NCBI RefSeq assembly: GCF_001662485.1
Contig: NZ_JMTM01000035.1
Span: 1-64,000 of the forward strand
DNA: 64,000 bases
Reading direction: 5' to 3'
Source of the DNA: Flavobacterium succinicans
GTDB lineage: Bacteria > Bacteroidota > Bacteroidia > Flavobacteriales > Flavobacteriaceae
Below, piece by piece: positions 9,513 through 18,300 of the stretch. Positions within the stretch are counted from its first letter, which is position 1; the number at the start of each line of letters is the position of its first letter. Position numbers and translations under genes: made by a program. The notes under the pieces are model-generated. The model was not told where the DNA came from, searched no databases, and was given only the letters and a program-made list of their open reading frames with translations.

Positions 9513-12068
9513 ATGTCAAAAACTAAACTATTGCTACTGAGTACCGCGCTACTTTTTTGCTGTACCGAAGGCACTTTTGCACAAAGCAAAAAAAAGAAGG
9601 ATGCAGGTAAAGAAGTTCCAAAAGTAGAACAAAAGGCTCCTGAAAAAAAAGGACCAAAACCGTACAACAAAGTAGTCGACTCTACCGCAGTTACCCAAAA
9701 AGGACTTTTCGATATTCATAAAACTACCGACAATAAGTTTTTATTCGAAATCAACGATTCGCTTATTGGAAAAGAAATCATGACGATTACCCGTTATTCT
9801 AAAACTCCAGCTGGCGGAGGTGTTTTTGGGGGCGAAGAAGTAAATCGTCAAGTCATCAAATGGGAAAAAGGAGTCAACAACAACTTATTGTTGCGCTCAA
9901 TTACACACGTAATTACTTCTCCAGATGAAGACAAACCTATTGCACAAGCGGTAAAAAATTCATCAGCTGACCCAATTATTGGCAACTATGAAATTTTAGC
10001 GTTCAAAAAAGAAGGAAAAGAAACCACGGGTTATGTAATTGATGTTACACCAACTTTTGAATCGGATGTACAAACTTTCTCTTTGGATCCGATAAAAAAA
10101 CAATTACTCAACATTCAAGGATTTCAAAAAGACCGCTCTTTTATTCAAAAAATGAGCAGCTATCCAATTAACGTTGAAATCAAAACGGTAAAAACGTACG
10201 CTACCACAGCACCACAACTTTCGTTAAACCCAACGCCTAAAATTGGAACCAACTTACCTGCCGCATTAGATGCAGGGGTTGTGACTATTGAATTGAATAC
10301 TTCGATGTTGCTCTTGCCAAAAGTGCCAATGCGTAAAAGAACTTTCGATGCTCGTGTAGGTTTCTTTGCGAATCAAATCGATGTTTTTGAAGAAGAATCT
10401 CAAAAATCAGATACCGAAATTTTTGCCGTTCGTTGGAAATTAGAACCTAAAAACGCTGAAGACGCTGCCAAACAAAAAAGAGGAGAATTGATCGAACCGA
10501 AAAAACCAATCGTGTACTACATCGATCCTGCTACGCCAATCAAATGGAGAAAATACATCAAACAAGGAATTGACGACTGGCAAGTAGCTTTTGAAAATGC
10601 GGGTTGGAAAAATGCTATTCGTGGCGAATATTGGCCAGAGAATGACCCAACGATGAGTTTAGAAGATGCGCGTTTCTCTGTATTGCGCTATTTTGCAGCC
10701 GATATTCAAAATGCATACGGTCCAAACGTACACGACCCAAGATCTGGGGAAATCCTAGAAAGCCATATCGGATGGTACCACAACATTATGAGTTTGTTGA
10801 GAAACTGGTATTTAATTCAAACTGCGGCTGTTGACCCAGCAGCAAGAAAAAAACAATTTGATGACAACCTAATGGGCGAATTGATTCGTTTTGTTTCTTC
10901 TCACGAAGTGGGACATACTTTAGGGTTACGCCACAACATGGGCGCAAGTACCGCAACTCCAGTAGAAAAACTTAGAGATGCTGCTTTCCAAGAAAAGAAC
11001 GGCCACACCTCTTCTATCATGGATTATGCACGTTTCAACTATGTAGCGCAGCCAGAAGACGGCGTAAAACATTTATTCCCAAGAATTGGTGATTATGACA
11101 AATGGGCCATCAAATGGGGATATTCTTATTTTGCTGACGCCAAAGATGAAAAAGCAGAAAAAGCCATCTTGAATGAGATGACCAAAGAAGCCTACAAAAA
11201 CCGTCGTTTGTGGTTTGGAACAGAAGCTAGCCCTTATGATCCTAGATACCAAACAGAAGACATTGGAGACAATGCTATGAAAGCTTCTGCATACGGAATC
11301 AAAAACTTAAAACGCATTTTACCCAACTTAATCATTTGGAGTGCCGAAAAAGGAGAAAGCTATGCCGAATTAGAAGAAATGTACAATGCTTTGACTGGAC
11401 AATTCAGACGTTATATGGGACACGTGACTAAAAACGTAGGTGGTATTTATGATACGCCAAAAACCTACGACATGTCTGGGAACCAATTTGAAGTAGTTCC
11501 AAAAAGCATTCAAAAAGAAGCCGTTACTTTCTTGAATACCCAATTATTTGCTACACCAAAATGGTTACTAGATCCTAACGTATTATCCAAAATCAATCCT
11601 GAAAGTGGTGTGGAAGCGATAAAAGCGATGCAAGACGGAACCCTTTCTAACTTATTGGCTGGAGACAGAATGGTGCGTTTGATGGAAACATCAGCTATTG
11701 ACGCACAGAATTATTCAGTAGATGAATTAATGACCGACTTGAAAAAAGGAATTTTTTCAGAATTAACTGGTGGCGCCAAAATAGACATTTACCGCAGAAA
11801 CATTCAAAAATTATATGTGGATAAAGTAATTGCTATGCTTAAACCTGGTAACGCAGTAGTACGTTCTAACAGCGTGGGCGCAGCTTACGGAATGAATTCA
11901 AGAACCGTAAATTTAGCCCAAACCGATTTGCCGTCTATCGCTAGAGGACAATTGATTGGTTTGAAAAATGAAATGAAAGTGGCCGCAGCAAGAATGGATC
12001 GTTTGAGTAAATTCCACTTATTGGATTTAGTAGCGCGAATTGACAGTGCTTTGAATCCAAAATCATAA
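9513..12068 (+). CDS. Secreted zinc-dependent metalloprotease, DUF5117/DUF5118/DUF4953 type
   Basis: The 851-residue product has a signal peptide (MSKTKLLLLSTALLFCCTEGTFA, cleaved before QSKKKK) and a Lys/Pro-rich linker. The DUF5118/DUF5117 region covers about residues 45-300. A zincin domain follows, with HEVGHTLGLRHN at about residue 464: the HExxHxxGxxH pattern of metzincins, with the third His as zinc ligand. SSIMDYARFNY about 35 residues later supplies the Met-turn. These features match the Bacteroidota family of large periplasmic or extracellular zinc-dependent proteases whose substrates are largely unknown. All zinc ligands and the catalytic Glu are present, so it is probably active. 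It is monocistronic, with a strong terminator right after it. Confidence 0.9.
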   Translation: MSKTKLLLLSTALLFCCTEGTFAQSKKKKDAGKEVPKVEQKAPEKKGPKPYNKVVDSTAVTQKGLFDIHKTTDNKFLFEINDSLIGKEIMTITRYSKTPAGGGVFGGEEVNRQVIKWEKGVNNNLLLRSITHVITSPDEDKPIAQAVKNSSADPIIGNYEILAFKKEGKETTGYVIDVTPTFESDVQTFSLDPIKKQLLNIQGFQKDRSFIQKMSSYPINVEIKTVKTYATTAPQLSLNPTPKIGTNLPAALDAGVVTIELNTSMLLLPKVPMRKRTFDARVGFFANQIDVFEEESQKSDTEIFAVRWKLEPKNAEDAAKQKRGELIEPKKPIVYYIDPATPIKWRKYIKQGIDDWQVAFENAGWKNAIRGEYWPENDPTMSLEDARFSVLRYFAADIQNAYGPNVHDPRSGEILESHIGWYHNIMSLLRNWYLIQTAAVDPAARKKQFDDNLMGELIRFVSSHEVGHTLGLRHNMGASTATPVEKLRDAAFQEKNGHTSSIMDYARFNYVAQPEDGVKHLFPRIGDYDKWAIKWGYSYFADAKDEKAEKAILNEMTKEAYKNRRLWFGTEASPYDPRYQTEDIGDNAMKASAYGIKNLKRILPNLIIWSAEKGESYAELEEMYNALTGQFRRYMGHVTKNVGGIYDTPKTYDMSGNQFEVVPKSIQKEAVTFLNTQLFATPKWLLDPNVLSKINPESGVEAIKAMQDGTLSNLLAGDRMVRLMETSAIDAQNYSVDELMTDLKKGIFSELTGGAKIDIYRRNIQKLYVDKVIAMLKPGNAVVRSNSVGAAYGMNSRTVNLAQTDLPSIARGQLIGLKNEMKVAAARMDRLSKFHLLDLVARIDSALNPKS

Positions 12069-12090
12069 GCTAACTTTTAGTTGAATAGCA

Positions 12091-12128
12091 AAAAAGGTCT
12101 CGTTTTATAGCGAGACCTTTTTTTTGAT
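12091..12128 (+). terminator. Rho-independent terminator after the metalloprotease gene
   Basis: The inverted repeat AAGGTCTCG / CGAGACCTT with a 7-base loop is followed by a run of eight T, 22 bases after the stop codon. Confidence 0.85.
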
Positions 12129-12391
12129 GGTGACTAGCTGTTATTACTCAAAAAAAGACAAAAAGACCAACTCATTTCCTAAAATTAAATTAAAAAAACC
12201 TTTTTTATGGTTCAATTTACAAAAATGTCATTTTGTCAAAATTTAAAATTTAGCACCAAATTTACACACACCCTTAAAATTATAGGGGGTAAAATATCAA
12301 ATTAATAAAAATTAATTTTTAATTGTAGTTTTTTAAAGGGGTATGAAATGATTTTATATTTTTAACCCATATTTAACTAAAACAAAAAACT
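12129..12391 (+). promoter_or_regulatory. Upstream region of the ammonium transporter gene
   Basis: These 263 bases are extremely AT-rich and hold no open frame. Transcription of amt must start here, but I could not single out a confident TTG/TAnnTTTG promoter pair or a nitrogen-control site. Confidence 0.3.
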
Positions 12392-13717
12392 ATGCGAAAG
12401 ATTATTTTGAGTGTGATACTGATCACAATTTTGGTATTATCTGTTTTTTCAATTTATTTCCAAAGCGAAACTACAACGTTAGGCGCTCATGTTGTAGCTT
12501 TAAAACTAGACACAGGTGACACCGCTTGGATGATTGTAGCTTCTGCCTTAGTGTTAATTATGACGCCAGGTCTTGGTTTTTTCTATGGAGGTATGGTTGG
12601 CAAAAAGAATGTAATTAGTACCATGTTACAAAGTTTTATGGCTATGGTCATCGTAACAGTTTTATGGGTATTGGTTGGATTCGGATTATGTTTTGGCCCT
12701 TCTATTGGAGGAATTATCGGAGATCCCACGAGTAATTTTATGTTTCAAGGCGTAAATGCGACCACTGCCTGGGAATTAGCCCCTACTATTCCATTCATAT
12801 TGTTTGCCTTTTTCCAAGCAAAATTCGCCATTATCACCCCTGCATTAATTACCGGTGCATTTGCAGAACGTGTTCGTTTTTGGGCTTACTTATTATTCAT
12901 GGTTTTATTCATCATATTCATCTATACCCCATTATGTCACATGACTTGGCATCCTGATGGATTATTCTTCGGATGGGGCGTATTAGACTTTGCTGGAGGA
13001 ACTGTAGTACACATGAGTGCAGGTTGGGCTGCTTTGGCTGGAGCAATGTTCTTAGGCAAAAGAAAAGTACAAAAAGTAAACCCAGCTCGTATTACTTATG
13101 TTTTATTAGGAACAGGTTTGTTGTGGTTTGGATGGTTTGGATTCAATGCAGGTTCTGCTGTTGGAGCAAGTGGCTTAGCTGCTCAAGCTTTAGGAACCAC
13201 AACGGTAGCTGCTGCTGCTGCTGCAATGGCTTGGGTTTTCTTAGACAAAATAGTAGGTCATAAATTATCTGCAATGGGTGCTTGTATTGGTGCAGTTGTA
13301 GGATTAGTTGCTATCACACCAGCTGCTGGATTTGTTACTATACCACATGCTATCGCTATTGGTATTATTGCTAGTATGGTGAGTAATTTTGTATGCGGCA
13401 AGTTCCCTAAAGGAAAAATTGACGATGCTCTAGATGTATTTGCTTGTCATGGTGTAGGTGGTATGGTAGGAATGCTTTTAACCGGTGTTTTTGCTTCAAA
13501 ATCTGTGAACTCAATTGTTGGTGACAACCAAGGATTAATCTACGGTGACGCTACCCTATTCTTAATCCAATTAAAAGCTTTAGTATTGGTATCCATCTTT
13601 GCTTTTGCTGCTTCTTATGCTTTATTCTTTATTGTAAACAAAATCACTCCTTTGCGTGTAAGTGAAGACAAAGAGGAATTAGGATTAGATATTACCCAAC
13701 ACGGAGAATATTTATAG
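12392..13717 (+). CDS. amt: Ammonium transporter, Amt/MEP/Rh family
   Basis: The 441-residue membrane protein starts with a hydrophobic signal or first helix and then shows about eleven transmembrane helices. Family signatures are clear: WMIVASALVLIMTPGLGFFYGGMV at the first core helix, TPALITGAFAERVRF and DFAGGTVVHMSAGWAALAGA (the Amt signature). GLLWFGWFGFNAGSA and ALDVFACHGVGGMVGM supply the pore His residues. Amt conducts ammonium across the inner membrane for assimilation. No glnK/PII gene follows; a terminator comes right after and a ParA gene converges from the other side, so the usual glnK-amt pairing is absent here. Confidence 0.95.
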   Translation: MRKIILSVILITILVLSVFSIYFQSETTTLGAHVVALKLDTGDTAWMIVASALVLIMTPGLGFFYGGMVGKKNVISTMLQSFMAMVIVTVLWVLVGFGLCFGPSIGGIIGDPTSNFMFQGVNATTAWELAPTIPFILFAFFQAKFAIITPALITGAFAERVRFWAYLLFMVLFIIFIYTPLCHMTWHPDGLFFGWGVLDFAGGTVVHMSAGWAALAGAMFLGKRKVQKVNPARITYVLLGTGLLWFGWFGFNAGSAVGASGLAAQALGTTTVAAAAAAMAWVFLDKIVGHKLSAMGACIGAVVGLVAITPAAGFVTIPHAIAIGIIASMVSNFVCGKFPKGKIDDALDVFACHGVGGMVGMLLTGVFASKSVNSIVGDNQGLIYGDATLFLIQLKALVLVSIFAFAASYALFFIVNKITPLRVSEDKEELGLDITQHGEYL

Positions 13718-13738
13718 TAAATCAACTCCCAAAAATAG

Positions 13739-13776
13739 AAAATGGCTATTTCGTCTGAGACAGCCATTTTTTTTAT
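13739..13776. terminator. Terminator between amt and the convergent parA-like gene
   Basis: The inverted repeat AATGGCT(A/G)T / A(C/-)AGCCATT around TTCGTCTGAG is followed by eight T on the plus strand and preceded by an A-rich run, so it can serve both convergent genes. Confidence 0.75.
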
Positions 13777-13793
13777 TCTTCTGTGAAATACCC

Positions 13794-14894
13794 TTATACA
13801 TCTGTTTTTTTAAAATAGGTAGCCGAAACATTTTCTACTTTATTGTTTTCAAAATACAAATACAAATATTTCTTTTGAAATAAATTACCATTGTCTGTAA
13901 GTCGATACATCCACACATTGCTGTGTTTGTCATTAAAGGACTCACCAAAGATATTACTAATATCCGTTTTGTTCAATCCTTTTAGTTTGTTAAAATTATC
14001 TGAATATAGATTAAAGCTTTCTCTTGATTTATTAATGGGCAATTCTTCAAAAATAGCACTTAAATCACTATTTTTATTAGATTCTTCTAAAATTTGATTC
14101 AGATTCTTACCTAAATTAAATTTATTCACATTTTTGTTGTTTTCGATTATCTCAGATGCTAAAGATAAATACTTTTTTGCTCCAATACAAGTGGCATCAT
14201 ACTCAATGATTGTTTTTTCAAGACTTTGAGATTCAGACAACTTTACATTTCTCGGAATCATAGTTGAAAATACTAATGATTGAAAATTTTTAATAATTTC
14301 ATTGACGATTAAAGTGGAGAAATTTAAACGTTTATCATACATGGTGATTAAAACTCCTTCTATACTTAAAAAAGGATTGTAGTTTTTATTAATAGTCTTA
14401 ATTACGCTAAACAAATTTGTTAAACCATGAAGTGCATAATATTCGCATTGAATAGGAATTATAACAGAATCGGCAAAACATAAAAAACTCGTAGTAATAA
14501 AATTTAGGGAGGGACCACAATCAATTATTATATAATCATATTTGGGTTTTAGATATTCTAAAGACAATTTGAGATCATGATTGGTGCCGTACAGGTTTTT
14601 GCCTTTAATTTCTAAATTGGCCAATTTTATAGTTGTTGGTACTAAATATAAGTTGGAGGAGTTTGTAGCCCAAGGCTCTATTTTATTCTCTTTATAAAAA
14701 TTAAACAATCCTAATGTAGAGGTTGCATTTGGATTTTGTAAATTACCAAAGGAACTTGTTGTATTGCCTTGAGGATCTGCATCAATAATTAAAGTTCTCT
14801 TTTCCAAAACTGCGAAACTTGCGGCAAGATTTATTGAAGTAGTTGTCTTTCCTACTCCACCTTTTACATTTGCAATTGCAATTATTCTACCCAT
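13794..14894 (-). CDS. Orphan ParA-family ATPase with a C-terminal extension
   Basis: The 366-residue product begins with a deviant Walker A typical of ParA/Soj (IANVKGGVGKTTTSINLAAS, residues 7-26). It continues with LIIDADPQGNTTSSFG (Walker A' region) and DYIIIDCGPSLNFIT (Walker B), followed by PIQCEYYALHGLTNL and the C-terminal SQSLEKTIIEYDATCIGAKKYL. ParA ATPases position plasmids, chromosomes or protein complexes by binding DNA in the ATP state. No parB gene or centromere-like repeat is next to it, so it is an orphan. Beyond the usual end at about residue 250 it carries some 110 extra residues. The last 60 (FGESFNDKHSNVWMYRLTDN, then KYLYLYFENNKVENVS) resemble the small beta-rich SmpA/BamE-type fold, but this is my reading only. 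It is AT-rich and lies beside an IS scar, which suggests acquired DNA. Confidence 0.85.
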   Translation of the reverse strand: MGRIIAIANVKGGVGKTTTSINLAASFAVLEKRTLIIDADPQGNTTSSFGNLQNPNATSTLGLFNFYKENKIEPWATNSSNLYLVPTTIKLANLEIKGKNLYGTNHDLKLSLEYLKPKYDYIIIDCGPSLNFITTSFLCFADSVIIPIQCEYYALHGLTNLFSVIKTINKNYNPFLSIEGVLITMYDKRLNFSTLIVNEIIKNFQSLVFSTMIPRNVKLSESQSLEKTIIEYDATCIGAKKYLSLASEIIENNKNVNKFNLGKNLNQILEESNKNSDLSAIFEELPINKSRESFNLYSDNFNKLKGLNKTDISNIFGESFNDKHSNVWMYRLTDNGNLFQKKYLYLYFENNKVENVSATYFKKTDV

Positions 14895-14983
14895 TTTATT
14901 GTTATAAGCATTCTGGTAAAACTATTCCAACCATTCCGGCGCAAAGCGCACCACTTTTTTTATGATGTTTAATGTTGTTAAAA
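14895..14983. other. Intergenic segment upstream of parA-like gene
   Basis: About 90 bases that must contain the promoter of the parA-like gene on the minus strand. Nothing recognisable stands out. Confidence 0.3.
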
Positions 14984-15140
14984 TTAAATAAAATCTTCAG
15001 TTATTTTCTCATTTTTTTTACGCAATGATTCGCCCTTGTCTTCGAACCGAATTGCTGAGTGAATTATGCTATCCAAAATTGCATCATAATTGTATTTTTC
15101 TTGAATTAAATCATACTAATTTTTCAAAGGAACCTAATAG
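14984..15140 (-). pseudogene. istB: C-terminal scar of an IS21-family istB gene
   Basis: On the minus strand the frame ending at the TAA of 14984-14986 reads YDLIQEKYNYDAILDSIIHS, then AIRFEDKGESLRKKNEKITE and DFI. This closely follows the C-terminus of IstB helper ATPases (W-x-D-L-I...ADAILDRIIHxAxRxELKGESLRKK). Just upstream the frame reads VPLKN followed by TAG where the family has Trp (TGG), so this is another nonsense mutation. No istA, no ATPase core and no terminal inverted repeats were found nearby. It is therefore a remnant showing that an IS21-type element once sat between the parA-like gene and the DUF4132 gene. Confidence 0.75.
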
Positions 15141-15355
15141 TTTGCATATGTAAAAATATTTTTTTTAATCAATGAACTGTTCGCACGACTTTCAAATCTG
15201 CCTTATCAAGGCATTTACGAACAGTCCGTTGGGCATTGTTTTTTATTTTTATGTCCTCATCGGCAAACTTCTACCTCATCAAATTTGGGTAATCTGTAGT
15301 GGCTTCGACTATTTCATAAAAGGTACGGCTATATTAGATTTTTAATGATTTATTT
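15141..15355. other. Intergenic remainder with a short inverted repeat
   Basis: No intact gene is visible. The sequence contains ACTGTTCG at about 15177 and its inverse CGAACAGT at about 15218, separated by roughly 33 bases. This could be a hairpin or a leftover of mobile DNA. A minus-strand frame here reads KFADEDIKIKNNAQRTVRKC and continues to LDKADLKVVRTVH, with a stop upstream; I do not recognise it. Confidence 0.35.
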
Positions 15356-18300
15356 TTAAGTAGTTTTTCTATCAATCTGACTCAAAACAGTTGGATCTTG
15401 AATTTCATTATCTTTGGCAAACAATAAAACTTTTGACATGACTTCTGCCGATTTTGGATCTTCATCTGCAAATGGTAAAAATAATCTACCTCGGTGTTGT
15501 GAATGAATTGGTAAAATTGACAAATACTTCCCAGGCATTTGGTGTACAACTGCACTTCCTAAATGAATACTATAATCCGCCAAAGTTCCTTTGATAATGG
15601 CATGGTTTTCTTTTATTTCCACATTAGACAACTTGAATAAACGTGATGTTTCACGCAGCAATACCGCTCTCATTTCTATTGACGAATGACTTGCTTCTGG
15701 ATCAACTCCACCAACGTGAGCTACACTGACTACCAAGTCAATATCTCGCATTATTTCAGAGAATATTCTTGGGTTAACATCTTCAAAATCAATATTTTTA
15801 TAATCTTTTAAAGAATGAAATTCTATAGTTTCTAAAGTAGGACTTTCAACATCGGCTGGCGAGAACCAATCTGCCATTGCGTATAATTTGACTTGATAGC
15901 CTTCTTTATGAAACACTTTTTGCAATCCTTCTTCATAATCTACTTTCCAACCTCTTGATTTTAATAATGCTAAAGTTTGTTTGGGTTGTACTTGATGACC
16001 AGCATAACGTCGAGAAATGGATTTTTCTTTTAATTCATCTGGCGTGGGAACATATAATTCTCTAAAAATTTGTTTGAACGGTTGCTTTAATTTGTTATTG
16101 AAACAATAGCTTTGAAAATCTGTCCAAACTTTATTTTTATGTAAATCAAAACAATGTGCAATTCTAAAAGTAACATTTTCATTCAACGGAATAACTTCAC
16201 CTTGAGAAGAAACTAAATTTCCATCAACAAAGAAACCAACTTGGTTTTCATTTGTTACAAAAACCAATTTCTCCAAATGCTTTGAGATTACTGGATGCTC
16301 AAATAAGTTCTGCATTTCAGCATACAAAAACTCATCGCCGCGAATCATCGCCTCTTCCAATCCTTTTCTGGAACGTGTCCATTGCTCACGCATCACTTTT
16401 CGATGGTTTCCAAGTTCTAATACAGCGGGTTCTTTTTTCAATTTGGCGGGAATCGCTTTTAATTCTTTGTCCTCTTTATAAGTAATCAATTCTGCTTTTC
16501 CTTCTTTATCTATTGTTAAACCAATAGTAATTCCGTCAATTTCAACTTGAGTTTCTTTAGATAAAATATTTTGTACTTGCTTGGTTTCCATAGCCCAAGT
16601 CAATCGAATTGGGTCTGGATAACCTGCATTTCGTGCCAAGTTTTCCATTGTCACTCTAATGGCAAGTGCCTCGCTGGTTTGCTTCATCGAACCAAATTCT
16701 TTGCTTTCTTTTTTAAATTGTTGCAAATATTCATAACGTGCCAAAACATCTTTTTCTGGATTTGTTTTGCTTAACGGAACCAATCCATAAACACGCAAAT
16801 AATCCTGGTCGCGTTTGTCTTTTACTTTGGCGGTAACTTCTCTAATTTTCAAATCACCAGTAAGTGTGTCCGAATATAATCTTGCTCTTCTGTGACCATT
16901 TCCGTCCGAAATGTATTTGGCAGATTCATATAGCATTTCCCATTTGGCTTTGCCTAACTTTTTATAAGCTGACAAAAACCAATCTTTATCGACGGCTCCA
17001 TCTTTAAAATCTTGTAAATCGACGGCAGAATATTTAGCCATTTCACTTTCCAATTCGGAATTAACCGAGCTATAACTTGCGGTTTTAGTATGAGCGTGTA
17101 ACCACCAAATTCCTTCATCTAGCCCATTCCAATCTATATAATTGCTAATGAACTTTTGCCATTGCGGCGCATAAATAGCCGCTTGAATCAAACGATCTTC
17201 TGTGAATTTTTCTTTTTTGATAATTTCATTAAAACTTTCAAAAGTGTCGGTTTCTTTTGGATAAGAATTTTTCAATAATGAACTGAACAGCTTTTGTTTA
17301 GACATTTCTTCATTATTCCAATAATAAATATAGCCTTTGTATAAATTTCCTTTTCCTAAACCTTGCAACAATTCTACAAATCGATTAATGCCATAAATCT
17401 TTTGGAAACTTTGAACAAACTTGGTTACTGTAGTATTGGAGTCGCCTCGTTTTACTTCAATATCCAAGAACGTATCTCTTATATTGTCAATCATCGGTTG
17501 CAAGAAATCATATTTTTGCAATAAAATTTCTGTGGTGCAATTATGATAATGTTGAAATCTGTTTTTACTATCCGTTAAAAATCGAAGACGTTCAGCATCC
17601 AAAATACCTTCATAAATTTCATCTTTAGCAATTACTTTTTGATGATAAGCTTCACAATATAAATGCAATGGTGGTAAAGAGTGTTCAATATTTTCTTTCA
17701 AACCTGTAAACTGTCTCCATCGGTAAAGCTGCCACAACTTTATTTTTTCACTTTCAGTCAATTCATCAAAATCGTTGATTGCATTTAAAAATACATCAAA
17801 GAAATTTTCCGATTGCCATCCGTCTCCTTTTCTTTTGTAATAATAATCGTCTTTTTTGGGAACGTATTTGTATTCGATAACCGATTTTGGAAGATTGGAA
17901 TATAGTTTAGTACAAGCATCAATCAAAAAAGAATCCTTATCCTCAAAAGAATATTTATGACTTAAACAATATAAAATATTTTTAATTGGATTGTTCCAAG
18001 AATAGCCATTTTTAGTAGGATTTGGAATAGTGTCTTTGTGATAAAAAACATAATCTTGAAGTACTTCTCTAAAAACTTTTCGATCGCAATTTTCGACAAA
18101 TGTCAATAAAAACAAATCGCTTCCTGTTAAACCAGAATCTTCCATCCACTTTTGCCAAATGTGATGCAAGGGATAGTTTTGAAACAATTGTTCGGCAGTA
18201 AATTTTTCGGTATTTCGAGCAATTGGAGAAAAATCATTTCCAAGCAAAACGGTTTCTTTGCTGTTGTTCCAATTTTCTGTTTCGTATTCATAATTTGCAT

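Noticed and set aside
15177..15226. Inverted ACTGTTCG / CGAACAGT pair as attachment or transposon end
   Set aside because: Only 8 bases per arm and no matching partner elsewhere in the window; noted only as a possible hairpin.
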